DNA from: Citrifermentans bremense
GTDB taxonomy: Bacteria > Desulfobacterota > Desulfuromonadia > Geobacterales > Geobacteraceae
Reading direction: 5' to 3'
Length of the DNA stretch: 64,000 bases
Assembly: GCF_014218275.1 (NCBI RefSeq)
Contig: NZ_AP023213.1
Span: forward strand, 62,001-126,000
Positions within the stretch are counted from its first letter, which is position 1, and the number at the start of each line of letters is the position of its first letter. Of the stretch, positions 36,200 through 45,637 are shown one piece after another. The notes beneath the pieces were generated by a model that was given only the letters and a program-made list of their open reading frames with translations, was not told the DNA's origin and made no database searches. Made by a program: the position numbers and the translations under genes.

Positions 36200-37207
36200 A
36201 TGTTAAAGAAGGCGGGTGTGCTGGCGCTCACGCTGGCGTTAACTTCCGGGTGTGCGAGCACGATCAATATGGCCAACTATGGTGAGCTTGAGTGCGACAA
36301 GAAGGATTGCGAGATCTCGCCTCCTGAGTACATCGTAAATAAGAAGAAGCCGAAGGTCGCTATCCTGCCCATAGCCGATGTCACCGACTTTGCCGGCAAG
36401 CTCTCGAAACCCGCTCAGGAGACGCTGACCCAGATCATCACCGGCGGAACCGGGCTCGAGGTGGTCGAGCGGGCCCAAATGGAGAAGTTGTTCGAGGAGG
36501 CGAAGTTCAAGGAGAGCGTAAGCGGCGACCTGGACACTGAGGCGTTGACCCACCTTGCAAAGGACATCGATTACGTGATCATGGGATCGGTATCGAGCGT
36601 CAACACCGGCGCCAAGTTCACCGAAGCTAGCAGCTACGTCGACAAGAAGGGGAGGACCCACCACACCGCAGCCTCTTGTTCGGTTTCCGGTGAAGCCACC
36701 GTCAACGTGAGAGCGGTCAGCACTGTGACCGGCAGCATCTACAAGGTATTCACCCCCTTCAAGGGTAGTGTTTCCGGTAGTAGCGAGATCAGGAGCAGCT
36801 ACGACTGTCGTGTGGGTGACCCCTACCAGCTCGCCTCGGGTGCGACCGCCAAGGCAATCGAGAACGGGCGTAACAGCTTCATCGACGCCTTCCCCAATTA
36901 CGGATATGTTGCCAAGACCATGACCAACCCGAAAGATCCTAAAGATCGGGTCGCGCAGATCACACTGGGGAGAAACGACGGCGTGAAGCCCGGTGACCGT
37001 GTGACGTTGGCGAAGTTCATCAAGTCCTTCGACAGGATCAAGAAGGTCGAGTCAGTCACCCTGCAGGACCTGGCCGAGGTGCAGATCAACGAGACGGGAA
37101 TCGGCGACGATCAAAGCTTCGTGAAACTCCCCGAGGATCTTGCGGCGGAAGTCACCGCCGGCTATATCGTCAAGACCAAGTCGAAAAGGGGCTTCTTCGG
37201 GAGCTAG
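36200..37207 (+). CDS. CsgG-like lipoprotein
   Basis: A 335-aa exported lipoprotein with lipobox TSGC at about residue 18. The segment KPKVAILPIADVTDFAGK...TGLEVVERAQMEKLFEEAKF is typical of CsgG/TolB-N-like proteins, which bind or export partners at the outer membrane. Residues about 125-200 form an alternating Ser/Thr/Val-rich beta region; the C-terminal third (LGRNDGVKPGDRV) looks like an SH3-like or LysM-like small domain. No curli genes are nearby, so the CsgG name describes only the fold. A strong terminator follows directly. Confidence 0.75.
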   Translation: MLKKAGVLALTLALTSGCASTINMANYGELECDKKDCEISPPEYIVNKKKPKVAILPIADVTDFAGKLSKPAQETLTQIITGGTGLEVVERAQMEKLFEEAKFKESVSGDLDTEALTHLAKDIDYVIMGSVSSVNTGAKFTEASSYVDKKGRTHHTAASCSVSGEATVNVRAVSTVTGSIYKVFTPFKGSVSGSSEIRSSYDCRVGDPYQLASGATAKAIENGRNSFIDAFPNYGYVAKTMTNPKDPKDRVAQITLGRNDGVKPGDRVTLAKFIKSFDRIKKVESVTLQDLAEVQINETGIGDDQSFVKLPEDLAAEVTAGYIVKTKSKRGFFGS

Positions 37208-37236
37208 CGGGAAAGCCGACCTTAGTTGAAAAGAAA

Positions 37237-37269
37237 GGGGGCCGTCATCAACATGACGGCCCCCTTTTT
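37237..37269 (+). terminator. Intrinsic terminator after the CsgG-like gene
   Basis: A perfect 12-bp stem GGGGGCCGTCAT/ATGACGGCCCCC with loop CAAC, followed by TTTTT. Confidence 0.93.
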
Positions 37270-37447
37270 CTTGCATTCCTTCGAGGCCCCTACTTCGCGC
37301 CTCAGAACGTCGCCATTCCCCGCAACATGAGAACAGAGGTCGCTTCAGTTTCATCTCCACTTCCAAGCAGCGGACACCGCCAACAGGTTGTTATCACCTT
37401 CGTGTTTGTTAGTATTTCCCAATGTTGTTTCCGGCGGGGAGGCTTTC

Positions 37448-39184
37448 ATGGGAAAAGAACGGGACATTCTGATCGTCGACGACAACGAAGTGGTGTGCGA
37501 CGTTCTGGCTCAACTTTTCCGCAACGAGGGGTTCGACAGCTGGGGCGTGGCCACCGGCGAAGAGTGCCTCGAGGAACTGAACCGGGCCTCCTGCAAACTG
37601 GTGATGCTGGACGTGCGCCTCCCCGGGATCAGCGGCATAGAGGTCCTCGAAGCCATCCGGCGGGATCATCCCGGGATTGAAGTGATCATCATGACCAGCC
37701 ATGTCTCGCTGGAGACGGCGGTCCAGGCCCTGCGCCTGGGGGCGCAGGATTATCTATTCAAGCCCTTCGACGACCTGGAGATGGTGATTGCCACGGTGAA
37801 CAAGGTGCTGGAACGCCGCCGCCTGGTCGAGGAGCGCGACAAGCTGGTGCGTACCCTGGCCGACCTGGCCATGGAGAACGGCCGCATCCTCGCCGAATGC
37901 CGCCGGGTCAACAGCAGCCTCGAGGAAAAGGTGGCGCAGCGGACCGCGGAGCTCTCCAAGGCTAACCTGCAGCAAAAGGCGATCATCGCCGAGATGCGCG
38001 AAGCGAAGGAAGCCGCGGAGGCAGCCAACCGGGCCAAGTCGCAGTTCCTCGCCAACATGAGCCACGAAATCCGCACCCCGATGAACGGCGTCCTTGGCAT
38101 GGCGGAACTCCTGCTGCACACAGAGCTCGACGAAAAGCAGATAAGCTACGTCAAGATGCTGCACCGCTCCGGAGAGTCGCTCCTAGGCATCATCAACGAC
38201 ATCCTCAACATCTCGAAGATAGAGGCAGGAAGGCTGGAGATAGAGAAGATTCCTTTCGACCTGCATGAAACGGCACGCGGTGCGGTGGAGCTCTACCGGG
38301 AGGTCGGCCGGCGCAAAGGTGTCGCGGTGGAACTGCAGATCGAGGAAGATGTTCCCCGCTGCGTGGCCGGCGACCCGAACCGCCTGCGCCAGGTCCTGAT
38401 CAACGTGGTCAACAACGGCTTGAAATTCACAGAAAAGGGATCGGTGCAGGTTCGGGTCACCCTTGTGGAGCAGAACCGGAACGGCCAGTACGTCGGGTTC
38501 GAAGTGAAGGACACCGGCATAGGTATACCGGCCGAGAGCATCGGCACCATCTTCGACTTGTTCGCCCAGGTCGACGGCTCGACCACCCGGAAGTACGGCG
38601 GAACCGGACTGGGGCTCGCCATAGCGAAGCAACTGGTGGAGCTTATGGGGGGCGAAATCGGGGTCGAAAGCGAGCCGGGCCAGGGCTCCACCTTCACCTT
38701 CATCGTGTTCCTGCAGTACGCTGACGAGGCTCCCAGCGGCGAGGAGGTTGATACCCCTGTCGAGCTGGATAACCCAATGGTGGCTGCCGGTGAGGTGCGG
38801 AAGTTCAAGGCCCGTGTGCTTCTGGCCGAGGACAACCCGGTAAACTGCGAGGTGGCGTTCGCCATGATCGCCGCCCTTGGATGTCAGGTGGATGTGGCCC
38901 AAAACGGGAAACAGGCGGTCGAGGCGGTTAAGCAGCAGCCCTACGACCTGATATTCATGGATTGCCAGATGCCGGAAATGGACGGCTGCCAGGCCACCCG
39001 CGCCATCAGACAGCAGGAGCTCGGTTCCGGCAGGCACACCACTGTGATCGCACTCACGGCCCACGCCATGGAGGGAGCCAGGGAATACTGCCTCAGCGCA
39101 GGAATGGATGACTACCTAAGCAAGCCCTTCAACCTCGAACAGCTCCAGGAGCTGATTGCCAAATGGACCATCGCACGCGTATGA
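37448..39184 (+). CDS. Hybrid histidine kinase with receivers at both ends (REC-HisKA-HATPase-REC)
   Basis: A 578-aa soluble phosphorelay protein. The N-terminal receiver (about 5-120, phospho-Asp in [10 protein letters not shown], Lys in LFKPF) leads into a long coiled coil (about 125-200), then HisKA with phospho-His in [10 protein letters not shown], HATPase ([26 protein letters not shown]), and a second receiver with Asp in [13 protein letters not shown]. The ATG at 37448 has GGGAGG upstream. It lacks any sensor domain, so its input is probably a phosphoryl group from another kinase to the first receiver. It stands alone. Confidence 0.92.
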   Translation: MGKERDILIVDDNEVVCDVLAQLFRNEGFDSWGVATGEECLEELNRASCKLVMLDVRLPGISGIEVLEAIRRDHPGIEVIIMTSHVSLETAVQALRLGAQDYLFKPFDDLEMVIATVNKVLERRRLVEERDKLVRTLADLAMENGRILAECRRVNSSLEEKVAQRTAELSKANLQQKAIIAEMREAKEAAEAANRAKSQFLANMSHEIRTPMNGVLGMAELLLHTELDEKQISYVKMLHRSGESLLGIINDILNISKIEAGRLEIEKIPFDLHETARGAVELYREVGRRKGVAVELQIEEDVPRCVAGDPNRLRQVLINVVNNGLKFTEKGSVQVRVTLVEQNRNGQYVGFEVKDTGIGIPAESIGTIFDLFAQVDGSTTRKYGGTGLGLAIAKQLVELMGGEIGVESEPGQGSTFTFIVFLQYADEAPSGEEVDTPVELDNPMVAAGEVRKFKARVLLAEDNPVNCEVAFAMIAALGCQVDVAQNGKQAVEAVKQQPYDLIFMDCQMPEMDGCQATRAIRQQELGSGRHTTVIALTAHAMEGAREYCLSAGMDDYLSKPFNLEQLQELIAKWTIARV

Positions 39185-39401
39185 CGTGGATACAAAGACG
39201 ATGGCCGCAGATCAACCAAACCCTGTAAAACTTCACGGCTCTACACCAAAGACCTCACACGTCTGAAAAACTTATTAGAGATTAATCCGCGGGTATCCGC
39301 ATTTTCCGTGTCATCCGCGTGCGATGCGTTTAGGAGCGCAGGGGGGATTTGCCTTTGCTGATGCCGCTCGCCCTAGCGGAGAGGGGCAGTAGTGACGTGA
39401 T
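39185..39401. other. Gene-free stretch before the RND efflux operon
   Basis: The 39185-39543 gap carries no gene. Around 39336-39353 lies a fragment (GCAGGGGGGATTTGCC) of the GC-hairpin repeat seen at 8826 and 29097, and from 39402 a terminator hairpin. The final 100 bp is AT-rich and presumably holds the efflux promoter; no clear boxes were found. Confidence 0.5.
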
Positions 39402-39440
39402 AAAGCACAGTTGCGGATAATCGCAATTTGCGCTTTTTTT
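39402..39440 (+). terminator. Terminator hairpin related to the 46.2, 52.3 and 53.5 kb hairpins
   Basis: Stem AAAGCACAGTTGCG/CGCAATTTGCGCTTT with loop GATAAT and a run of T. The inner CAGTTGCG/CGCAA part is the same as in the three better copies downstream, making this a diverged fourth member. Confidence 0.6.
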
Positions 39441-39543
39441 CCTTCTTTCACCGTGGAATTTAGTCGTATACTTGGCGAAAATTTCAGTCGTTCTCGTTTA
39501 ATTAAAGCCATGTCCGTCCAGTGCGGAAGTAAGGTGGGGGATA

Positions 39544-40677
39544 ATGTTTCCAGCAACAAGCCGCAGGTTCGTACAAGCAGTCGGCCTCGTAACAGTTCTG
39601 CTTTCCTTGTCCGCATGCTCCACCAAAAAAGAGAAACCCAAGGCCAAGCCGGCGGTGCCGGTCGCCGTCGCCACGGCGGCAAGAAAAGACGTCCCGGTGC
39701 AACTGAAGGCAATCGGGAACATCGAGCCATTCAACTCCGTAGCCATCAAGTCGCAGGTGAACGGCCAGATTGCCAAGGTCCACTTCAAGGACGGCAGCGA
39801 CGTGCAGCAGGGTGCCTTGCTCGTCACCCTGCAGCCAGAGTCGTTCCAGGCGGCCTTGAACCAAAGCGAGGCGGCTCTCGCCCGGGACCTGGCCCAGGCG
39901 CGGTTCGCCAGGGAGCAGGCAGAGCGCTACCGGCAGCTGGTCGCGGAAGGGATCGTCACCAAGGACCAGTACGACCAGCTCAGGACCAACGCCGAGTCCG
40001 CCGCCGCGGCCGTAGCCGCGGACCGTGCCGCGATAGCCAACGCCCGGATCCAGCTCAACTATTGCTACATCCGCTCGCCCATCTCCGGCAGGACCGGTAA
40101 CCTCTCCCTGCAGCTCGGCAACCTCGTCAAGGCGAACGACCTGACGCTCGTCACGGTCAACCAGATAAGCCCCATCTACGCGACCTTCTCCATCCCCGAA
40201 AGGAGCCTCCCCGAGGTGAAAAAAGCGATGGCTGAGCGCGCCCTTAAGATAGAGGCCATCGTACCCAACGACCCGAACGGCAAGGAGACCGGCACCATCA
40301 GCTTCCTGGACAACGCCGTCAACGCCGCCACCGGGACTATCCGGCTCAAAGGGGTCTTCGCCAATGCCGACCGGAAGCTCTGGCCGGGACAGTTCGTCGA
40401 TGTGGTGATGACGCTTGGCTTAAGGCGCGACGCGGTGGTGGTCCCGACCCAGGCGGTCCAGGTCGGCCAGCAGGGACAGTACGTCTACGTCGTGAAGCCC
40501 GACAAGACCGCTGAGATGAGACCGGTCACCGTCGCAGCCGAGCAGGGTGGGGAAAGCATCATCGAGAAGGGTGTCGCACCCGGGGAAACCGTGGTGGTCA
40601 GCGGCCAGCTGCGACTGACGCCGGGGGCGAAGGTGGAGCTCCCTTCAAGCCAAAAGGGCACGGAAAAAAGGCCATGA
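39544..40677 (+). CDS. RND efflux periplasmic adaptor (membrane fusion protein)
   Basis: A 377-aa adaptor linking an RND pump to an outer-membrane channel. It has lipobox LSAC near residue 24, a barrel-sandwich (lipoyl-like) fold with VNGQIAKVHFKDGSDVQQGALL, a coiled-coil hairpin (about 95-165), YCYIRSPISGRTG at the return strand, and the beta-barrel with VNQISPIYATFSIPE, which is close to MdtA of E. coli. The stop overlaps the next start by 4 bp (ATGA). Substrates are not predictable. Confidence 0.92.
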   Translation: MFPATSRRFVQAVGLVTVLLSLSACSTKKEKPKAKPAVPVAVATAARKDVPVQLKAIGNIEPFNSVAIKSQVNGQIAKVHFKDGSDVQQGALLVTLQPESFQAALNQSEAALARDLAQARFAREQAERYRQLVAEGIVTKDQYDQLRTNAESAAAAVAADRAAIANARIQLNYCYIRSPISGRTGNLSLQLGNLVKANDLTLVTVNQISPIYATFSIPERSLPEVKKAMAERALKIEAIVPNDPNGKETGTISFLDNAVNAATGTIRLKGVFANADRKLWPGQFVDVVMTLGLRRDAVVVPTQAVQVGQQGQYVYVVKPDKTAEMRPVTVAAEQGGESIIEKGVAPGETVVVSGQLRLTPGAKVELPSSQKGTEKRP

Positions 40678-43600
40678 ACATAGCGGAGATCTTCATCCGT
40701 CGACCGATCATGACGTCGCTGGTCATGATCGCCATCCTGGTCTTCGGGATCGCCGCTTACCGGCTTTTGCCGGTGAACGACCTGCCGAACGTGGACTTCC
40801 CCACCATCCAGGTGAGCGCCAGCCTGCCCGGCGCCAACCCGGACACCATGGCGTCGGCGGTGGCCACCCCGCTGGAGAACCAGCTCTCCACCATCGCAGG
40901 CGTGGACTCGATGACCTCCACCAACGGCATCGGCTCCACCAGGATCACCATCCAGTTCACCCTGGACCGCGACATCGACGCCGCAGCGCAGGACGTGCAG
41001 GCCGCACTCTCGCTCGCCATCCGCGACCTGCCGAAGAACATGCCGACCCCGCCATCGTTTCGCAAGGTGAACCCGGCCGACCAGCCGGTCCTCTACCTGG
41101 CGCTTTCCTCCCCCACCCTGCCGCTTTCCGCCGTCGACGAGTACGCCCAGACCATCATCGCGCGCAGGCTCTCCACCATCAGCGGCGTGGCCCAGGTGAA
41201 CGTCTGGGGGGCTCAGAAATACGCGGTGCGCGCCCAGCTCGATCCGAGGATCATGGCGTCTCGGGGAATCGGCATCGACGAGGTCGCGGCCGCCATCGGT
41301 GCGGCAAACGTCAACATGCCTACGGGAGTACTGGACGGGGCGAAACAGGCGCACACCATCGACACCAACGGCCAGCTCTACAAGGCCGAGGCCTACCGCC
41401 CCATCGCGGTCGCCTACCGGGACGGCTCACCGATCAGGCTTGAGGAAATCGGCAAAGTCATAGACAGCGTCGAGAACACGAGGACGGCCAGCTGGTACAA
41501 CAACACCCGGGCCATCATCCTCTCTGTCCAGCGCCAGCCCGGGACCAACACCATCGAAGTCGTCGACAGCGTCAAGAAGCTGCTGCCGGCCTTCCGCGGA
41601 CAGATGCCCGCCTCGGTGGAGCTGAACGTCCTTTACGACCGCTCAACCATGATCCGCGACTCGATGACCGACGTGAAGTACACCCTCTGCCTCACCATCT
41701 GCCTGGTGATCATGGTGGTCTTCCTGTTCCTGCGCAACTTCTCCGCCACCGTCATCCCTTCCCTCGCCGTGCCGATGTCCATCGTCGGGACCTTCTCGGC
41801 GATGTACCTGTGCGGGTTCTCGGTCAACAACATCTCCATGATGGCGATTACCCTGGCCGTCGGCTTCGTGGTCGACGACGCCATCGTGATGCTGGAGAAC
41901 ATCGTCCGGCACATGGAAAAAGGAGAGGGCGCCATGGAGGCCGCCCTCAAGGGATCCAAGGAGATCGGTTTCACAATCGTTTCCATGACCATTTCGCTCG
42001 TCGCCGTCTTCATCCCCGTGCTCTTCATGAGGGGAATACTGGGACGGCTGCTGCACGAGTTCGCTGTCACCATCAGCGCGGCCATCCTCGTCTCCGGGTT
42101 CGTCTCACTGACCCTGACCCCCATGCTCTGCAGCCGGTTTCTCAAGCCGCAGGCCTCGTTGCACCACGGCCGCTTCTACATGGTCATGGAGCGCTTCTTC
42201 GACAGGGTGCGCGACCTGTACGGGCGCACCCTGAGCCAGGTCCTTTTGCATCGCCGGGCTACGATGGTGGTTACACTCGTCATCACCGTTTTGACCGTCT
42301 GGCTCTTCGTCAGGATCCCCACAGGTTTTCTCCCCAGCGAGGACACTGGGAGGCTGAACGCCGATACCGAGGCCGCCCAGGGAACCTCGTTCGCCGAGAT
42401 GAAGCAGCTCCAGGAGTCGGTGGCGCAGATCATCGCCAAGGATCCCAACATCGAGGGGTTCATGTCCTCTATCGGCAGCGGCGGCGGGGCGAGCAACACC
42501 GGCCGCCTCTTCATGCGGCTGAAACCCAGAAGCGAGCGGAAGCTTTCCGCCGACGAGATCATCCAGGACCTGCGTCCCAAGCTCGCCAAGCTGCGGGGGA
42601 TAAAGGTCTACCTGAGAAACGTCCCCTCCATCCAGATAGGGGGCACCGCGTCGAAGAGCCTGTACCAGTTCACCCTGCAGGGGCAGGACACGGACGAGCT
42701 CTACAAGGCCGCCGCCGACTTCGAGACCAGGCTGCGCTCGGTGCCCGAACTCTTGGATGTCGCGAGCGACCTGCAGATCAGCAACCCCCAGGTGCGCGTG
42801 GAGATAAACCGGGACAAGGCCGCCGCCCTGGGCTTATCTGTGCTGCAGGTGGAAGATGCCCTTTCCTACGCCTACAGCACCAGGCAGGTCTCTTCCATAC
42901 TCGCCCCGAGCAACCAGTACCAGGTCATCCTCGAACTCGACCCGATTTACCAGGGGGACCCGGCGGCGCTCGGCATGCTCTACATCCACAGCAGCTCCGG
43001 CGGCCTGGTGCCGCTCGACACCATCGCCACCATCAGCAAGACCATAGGCCCCTTGACCGTCAACCATCTGCAGCAGCTCCCGGCGGTCAATATCAGCTTC
43101 AACCTCCGCCCGGATGTCTCCCTTGGGGACGCCATAGCCATAGTCGACCAACTGGCTCCGAGCATCCTCCCCCCCGGCGTGACCAAGCAGTTCCAGGGGA
43201 CGGCCCAGGCTTTCCAATCCTCCTTCAGCGGGTTGCTGATCCTCTTGGCGCTCGCCATATTCGTCATCTACCTCGTGCTCGGCATCCTTTACGAGAGCTA
43301 CATACACCCGATCACCATCCTGTCCGGGCTTCCCTCCGCCGGGTTCGGCGCGCTGGTCACGCTGATGCTCTTCGGCAGCGAGCTCAACATCTACGGATTC
43401 GTTGGGATCATCATGCTGATCGGCATCGTGAAGAAGAACGCCATAATGATGATCGACTTCGCGCTGGAAGCCGAAAGGACAGAGGGGAAAACGCCGGTCG
43501 ACGCAATTTATGAAGGCGCGCTGGTGAGGTTCAGGCCGATCATGATGACCACCATGGCCGCCCTCATGGGGACCCTGCCGATAGCCTTGGGGTTAGGGGC

Positions 43601-43775
43601 GGGTGGAGAAGCGCGTCAACCGTTAGGTCTCGCCGTAGTCGGCGGCTTGCTCACCTCCCAGTTGTTGACCCTCTACATCACCCCCGTCGTCTATTACTAC
43701 ATGGACCGGCTGCTCAAGACGGCAAGGAGTAGAAAGAGCGTCCCGGTGGCAGCTGCCGCGGATACAGCAGATTAA
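40674..43775 (+). CDS. RND efflux transporter, MdtB/MdtC-like
   Basis: A 1033-aa proton-driven trimeric inner-membrane pump of the hydrophobe/amphiphile efflux family. It begins IFIRRPIMTSLVM, has twelve TM segments with two large periplasmic loops, and the TM4 proton-relay pair of Asp in GFVVDDAIVMLENI, plus GxxxxNAIMMIDFA in the second half. MdtB and MdtC form heterotrimers, but only one pump gene is here, so a homotrimer is likely. No outer-membrane factor gene follows; it must use a channel encoded elsewhere. Confidence 0.94.
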   Translation: MNIAEIFIRRPIMTSLVMIAILVFGIAAYRLLPVNDLPNVDFPTIQVSASLPGANPDTMASAVATPLENQLSTIAGVDSMTSTNGIGSTRITIQFTLDRDIDAAAQDVQAALSLAIRDLPKNMPTPPSFRKVNPADQPVLYLALSSPTLPLSAVDEYAQTIIARRLSTISGVAQVNVWGAQKYAVRAQLDPRIMASRGIGIDEVAAAIGAANVNMPTGVLDGAKQAHTIDTNGQLYKAEAYRPIAVAYRDGSPIRLEEIGKVIDSVENTRTASWYNNTRAIILSVQRQPGTNTIEVVDSVKKLLPAFRGQMPASVELNVLYDRSTMIRDSMTDVKYTLCLTICLVIMVVFLFLRNFSATVIPSLAVPMSIVGTFSAMYLCGFSVNNISMMAITLAVGFVVDDAIVMLENIVRHMEKGEGAMEAALKGSKEIGFTIVSMTISLVAVFIPVLFMRGILGRLLHEFAVTISAAILVSGFVSLTLTPMLCSRFLKPQASLHHGRFYMVMERFFDRVRDLYGRTLSQVLLHRRATMVVTLVITVLTVWLFVRIPTGFLPSEDTGRLNADTEAAQGTSFAEMKQLQESVAQIIAKDPNIEGFMSSIGSGGGASNTGRLFMRLKPRSERKLSADEIIQDLRPKLAKLRGIKVYLRNVPSIQIGGTASKSLYQFTLQGQDTDELYKAAADFETRLRSVPELLDVASDLQISNPQVRVEINRDKAAALGLSVLQVEDALSYAYSTRQVSSILAPSNQYQVILELDPIYQGDPAALGMLYIHSSSGGLVPLDTIATISKTIGPLTVNHLQQLPAVNISFNLRPDVSLGDAIAIVDQLAPSILPPGVTKQFQGTAQAFQSSFSGLLILLALAIFVIYLVLGILYESYIHPITILSGLPSAGFGALVTLMLFGSELNIYGFVGIIMLIGIVKKNAIMMIDFALEAERTEGKTPVDAIYEGALVRFRPIMMTTMAALMGTLPIALGLGAGGEARQPLGLAVVGGLLTSQLLTLYITPVVYYYMDRLLKTARSRKSVPVAAAADTAD

Positions 43776-43853
43776 CTGCGAGAGGCACGTAAGGTAAGTT
43801 TAGTATTGACTATTTTCGCACTAGAACGAGCGACAAAAGCGAGTTGATTTGAT

Positions 43854-43888
43854 TTGACCTGGCGCTTAAACAAGTTGTATAGTGCAAC
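43854..43888 (+). promoter_or_regulatory. marR promoter with overlapping operator
   Basis: TTGACC (43854-43859) and TATAGT (43878-43883) are 18 bp apart. The palindromic operator GTTGTATAGTGCAAC (43874-43888) covers the -10 box. A start of transcription about 7 bp after the -10 falls on the ATG at 43891, so the message may be leaderless. The same operator arms recur before the next gene, pointing to autoregulation. Confidence 0.6.
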
Positions 43889-43890
43889 CA

Positions 43891-44340
43891 ATGAAAACCT
43901 CTCCTCAAAGTTACCGTCTACACAAATCTCTTGGGCACTTGTCAGCCCGCTTCACACGGATCTTACAACGACGGATCAACTCAGTGCTTTCTCAGCGCGA
44001 CCTGCCCATAACTGCCGAACAGTACACCTTTCTTATCCAGTTATGGGTTCGCGATGGCCTTTCGCAGGGTGTCCTCGCAGTCAATACCGCAAGGGATAAA
44101 ACAACTATGGCTCGCCTCGCCTCAGGACTGGAATCTCGCGAGTTGATCGTTCGTCTGCCCAGTCCTGACGATGCTCGAGAACGGCTCGTGTTTCTCACGG
44201 ATAAAGGTAAGGAACTCATGGTTGAGGCTACGGCATTGGTCAAGGATATTTTGGCTGAAGCTCAAAACGGCATAGATGAAGCACATTTAGAGGTGTGTCG
44301 GGATGTTCTCCGCCGCGCCTGCGATAACTTGCAGAAATAA
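43891..44340 (+). CDS. MarR-family transcriptional regulator
   Basis: A 149-aa winged-helix dimeric regulator. Helix 1 and 2 carry HKSLGHLSARFTRILQRRIN, the recognition helix region is VNTARDKTTMARLASGLE, and the wing has LPSPDDARERLVFLTDKG, a standard MarR signature. The ATG at 43891 lacks a ribosome site; a GTG at 43882 lies inside the operator and is less likely. Shared operator sequences in front of this gene and the following MFS pump suggest it represses both and is released by a pump substrate. Codon use is more AT-rich than in the flanking genes, consistent with transfer. Confidence 0.9.
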   Translation: MKTSPQSYRLHKSLGHLSARFTRILQRRINSVLSQRDLPITAEQYTFLIQLWVRDGLSQGVLAVNTARDKTTMARLASGLESRELIVRLPSPDDARERLVFLTDKGKELMVEATALVKDILAEAQNGIDEAHLEVCRDVLRRACDNLQK

Positions 44341-44345
44341 TTTTT

Positions 44346-44377
44346 TTGACTGTATAGTTGTATGATGCAACTATAAT
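44346..44377 (+). promoter_or_regulatory. Promoter and MarR-type operator of the MFS pump
   Basis: A 21-bp near-palindrome at 44354-44374 has arms ATAGTTG and CAACTAT and 9 of 10 paired positions; its inner GTTGTAT..TGCAAC is shared with the site before marR. It lies between TTGACT (44346) and a perfect TATAAT (44372-44377), whose spacing of 20 bp is longer than optimal. Bound regulator here would block transcription of the pump. Confidence 0.65.
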
Positions 44378-44390
44378 CCAGGGGTTATTT

Positions 44391-45635
44391 ATGGAGATGA
44401 CTACTACCGTCCCGGAGACCAGGCCCGAGGACTTGTCCGGCCGCCAACTGGCACTCATGGTGATGATCTTGGGAGCGTTGACAGCCTTCAGTGCCATGTC
44501 TATCGACATGTACTTGCCGGCTTTCCCGCAAATCGCTAGAGATTTGGGCATACCACTTTCTACTGTGCAACTCTCAATCTCGGCTTTCCTATTTGGATCG
44601 GCCGGAGGGCAGCTCTTTTATGGCCCTATGTCCGACCGGTGGGGGAGGCGTCCACCTCTCCTCATTGGCCTGACGCTGTATGTCGCCTCGGCAATCGGGT
44701 GTGCTTGCGTCCGTACGGGCGAGGGGTTGTTGTTCTGGCGTGTGGTTATGGCGGTCGGGGGCGGAGCCGGCATGGTGATCTCTCGTGCCGTGGTCCGCGA
44801 TCTGTACGACACCGCTGAGGCTGCAAAGATGTTTTCGCTACTCATGCTGTTGATGGGGGTGGCACCTATTCTGGCACCGATAGCGGGGGGACAACTCCTG
44901 CTGGTGACGGGCTGGCGTGGTATCTTTGGCTTTCTGGGGGCCTTCGGGGTAGCAACACTCGTTGCTGCCGCGCTCTATCTTCCCGAGTCGCTGCCGTCGG
45001 AGCGGCGTATCCGACGTAACATCACCAAAATGGCAGCTATCTATGGTCACCTTCTTCTCAATCGCCATTATCTGCGTTATTCCATCGCATTGGGGTGTGT
45101 TGCTGGGGTCAATTTCTCTTATATTGCTGGGGTGCCTTTTTTCCTGATTGAACTGCACGGCATTTCACCCCAGCACTTCGGGCTGTTTTTCGGCGCCAAT
45201 GCATGTGGCCTTATCGGCGGATCTCAACTTAACCGCAGGCTTCTACGCCGCTACAGTCCCCAGCAGATACTGAATGTGGCATTCGCCACGAGTGCAACAG
45301 CCGGCTTGCTCTTCGCAGCAGCCTTGATAACCGGTGTCGGCGGCTTTTACCTTCAGGTTGCGCTCTTGTTCGTCGGTTTGTGCATGACGGGGTTACTCTA
45401 TCCCAATGTAACCGCCCTCGCCCTGGCTCCATTTGACAAGTCTGCTGGCAGCGCTTCGGCGCTTCTAGGCACGATCCAGTACACGCTGGGTGCAACAGCA
45501 GGGGCGCTAGTGGGAGTGCTTCATAATGGCACGGCGGTGCCAATGGCCGCTACCATGGCAGGCTGCGGTGTTTTGGGCTGGTGTGCAGCAGTTGTTATGA
45601 ACCGAATACGCCGAGTGGATATCGGTTTAGTGTAA
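44391..45635 (+). CDS. MFS drug efflux transporter, Bcr/CflA type
   Basis: A 414-aa inner-membrane drug/proton antiporter with twelve TM segments. TM1 SIDMYLPAFPQIARDL is characteristic of the Bcr/CflA (bicyclomycin resistance) branch; the motif A loop GPMSDRWGRRP and motif C-like GVAPILAPIAGG are in place. CAGGGG precedes the ATG at 44391. It is paired with the MarR gene upstream through a shared operator. No terminator is seen after the stop; transcription may run into the array at 45638. GC content is lower than in neighbouring core genes. Confidence 0.92.
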   Translation: MEMTTTVPETRPEDLSGRQLALMVMILGALTAFSAMSIDMYLPAFPQIARDLGIPLSTVQLSISAFLFGSAGGQLFYGPMSDRWGRRPPLLIGLTLYVASAIGCACVRTGEGLLFWRVVMAVGGGAGMVISRAVVRDLYDTAEAAKMFSLLMLLMGVAPILAPIAGGQLLLVTGWRGIFGFLGAFGVATLVAAALYLPESLPSERRIRRNITKMAAIYGHLLLNRHYLRYSIALGCVAGVNFSYIAGVPFFLIELHGISPQHFGLFFGANACGLIGGSQLNRRLLRRYSPQQILNVAFATSATAGLLFAAALITGVGGFYLQVALLFVGLCMTGLLYPNVTALALAPFDKSAGSASALLGTIQYTLGATAGALVGVLHNGTAVPMAATMAGCGVLGWCAAVVMNRIRRVDIGLV

Positions 45636-45637
45636 AT

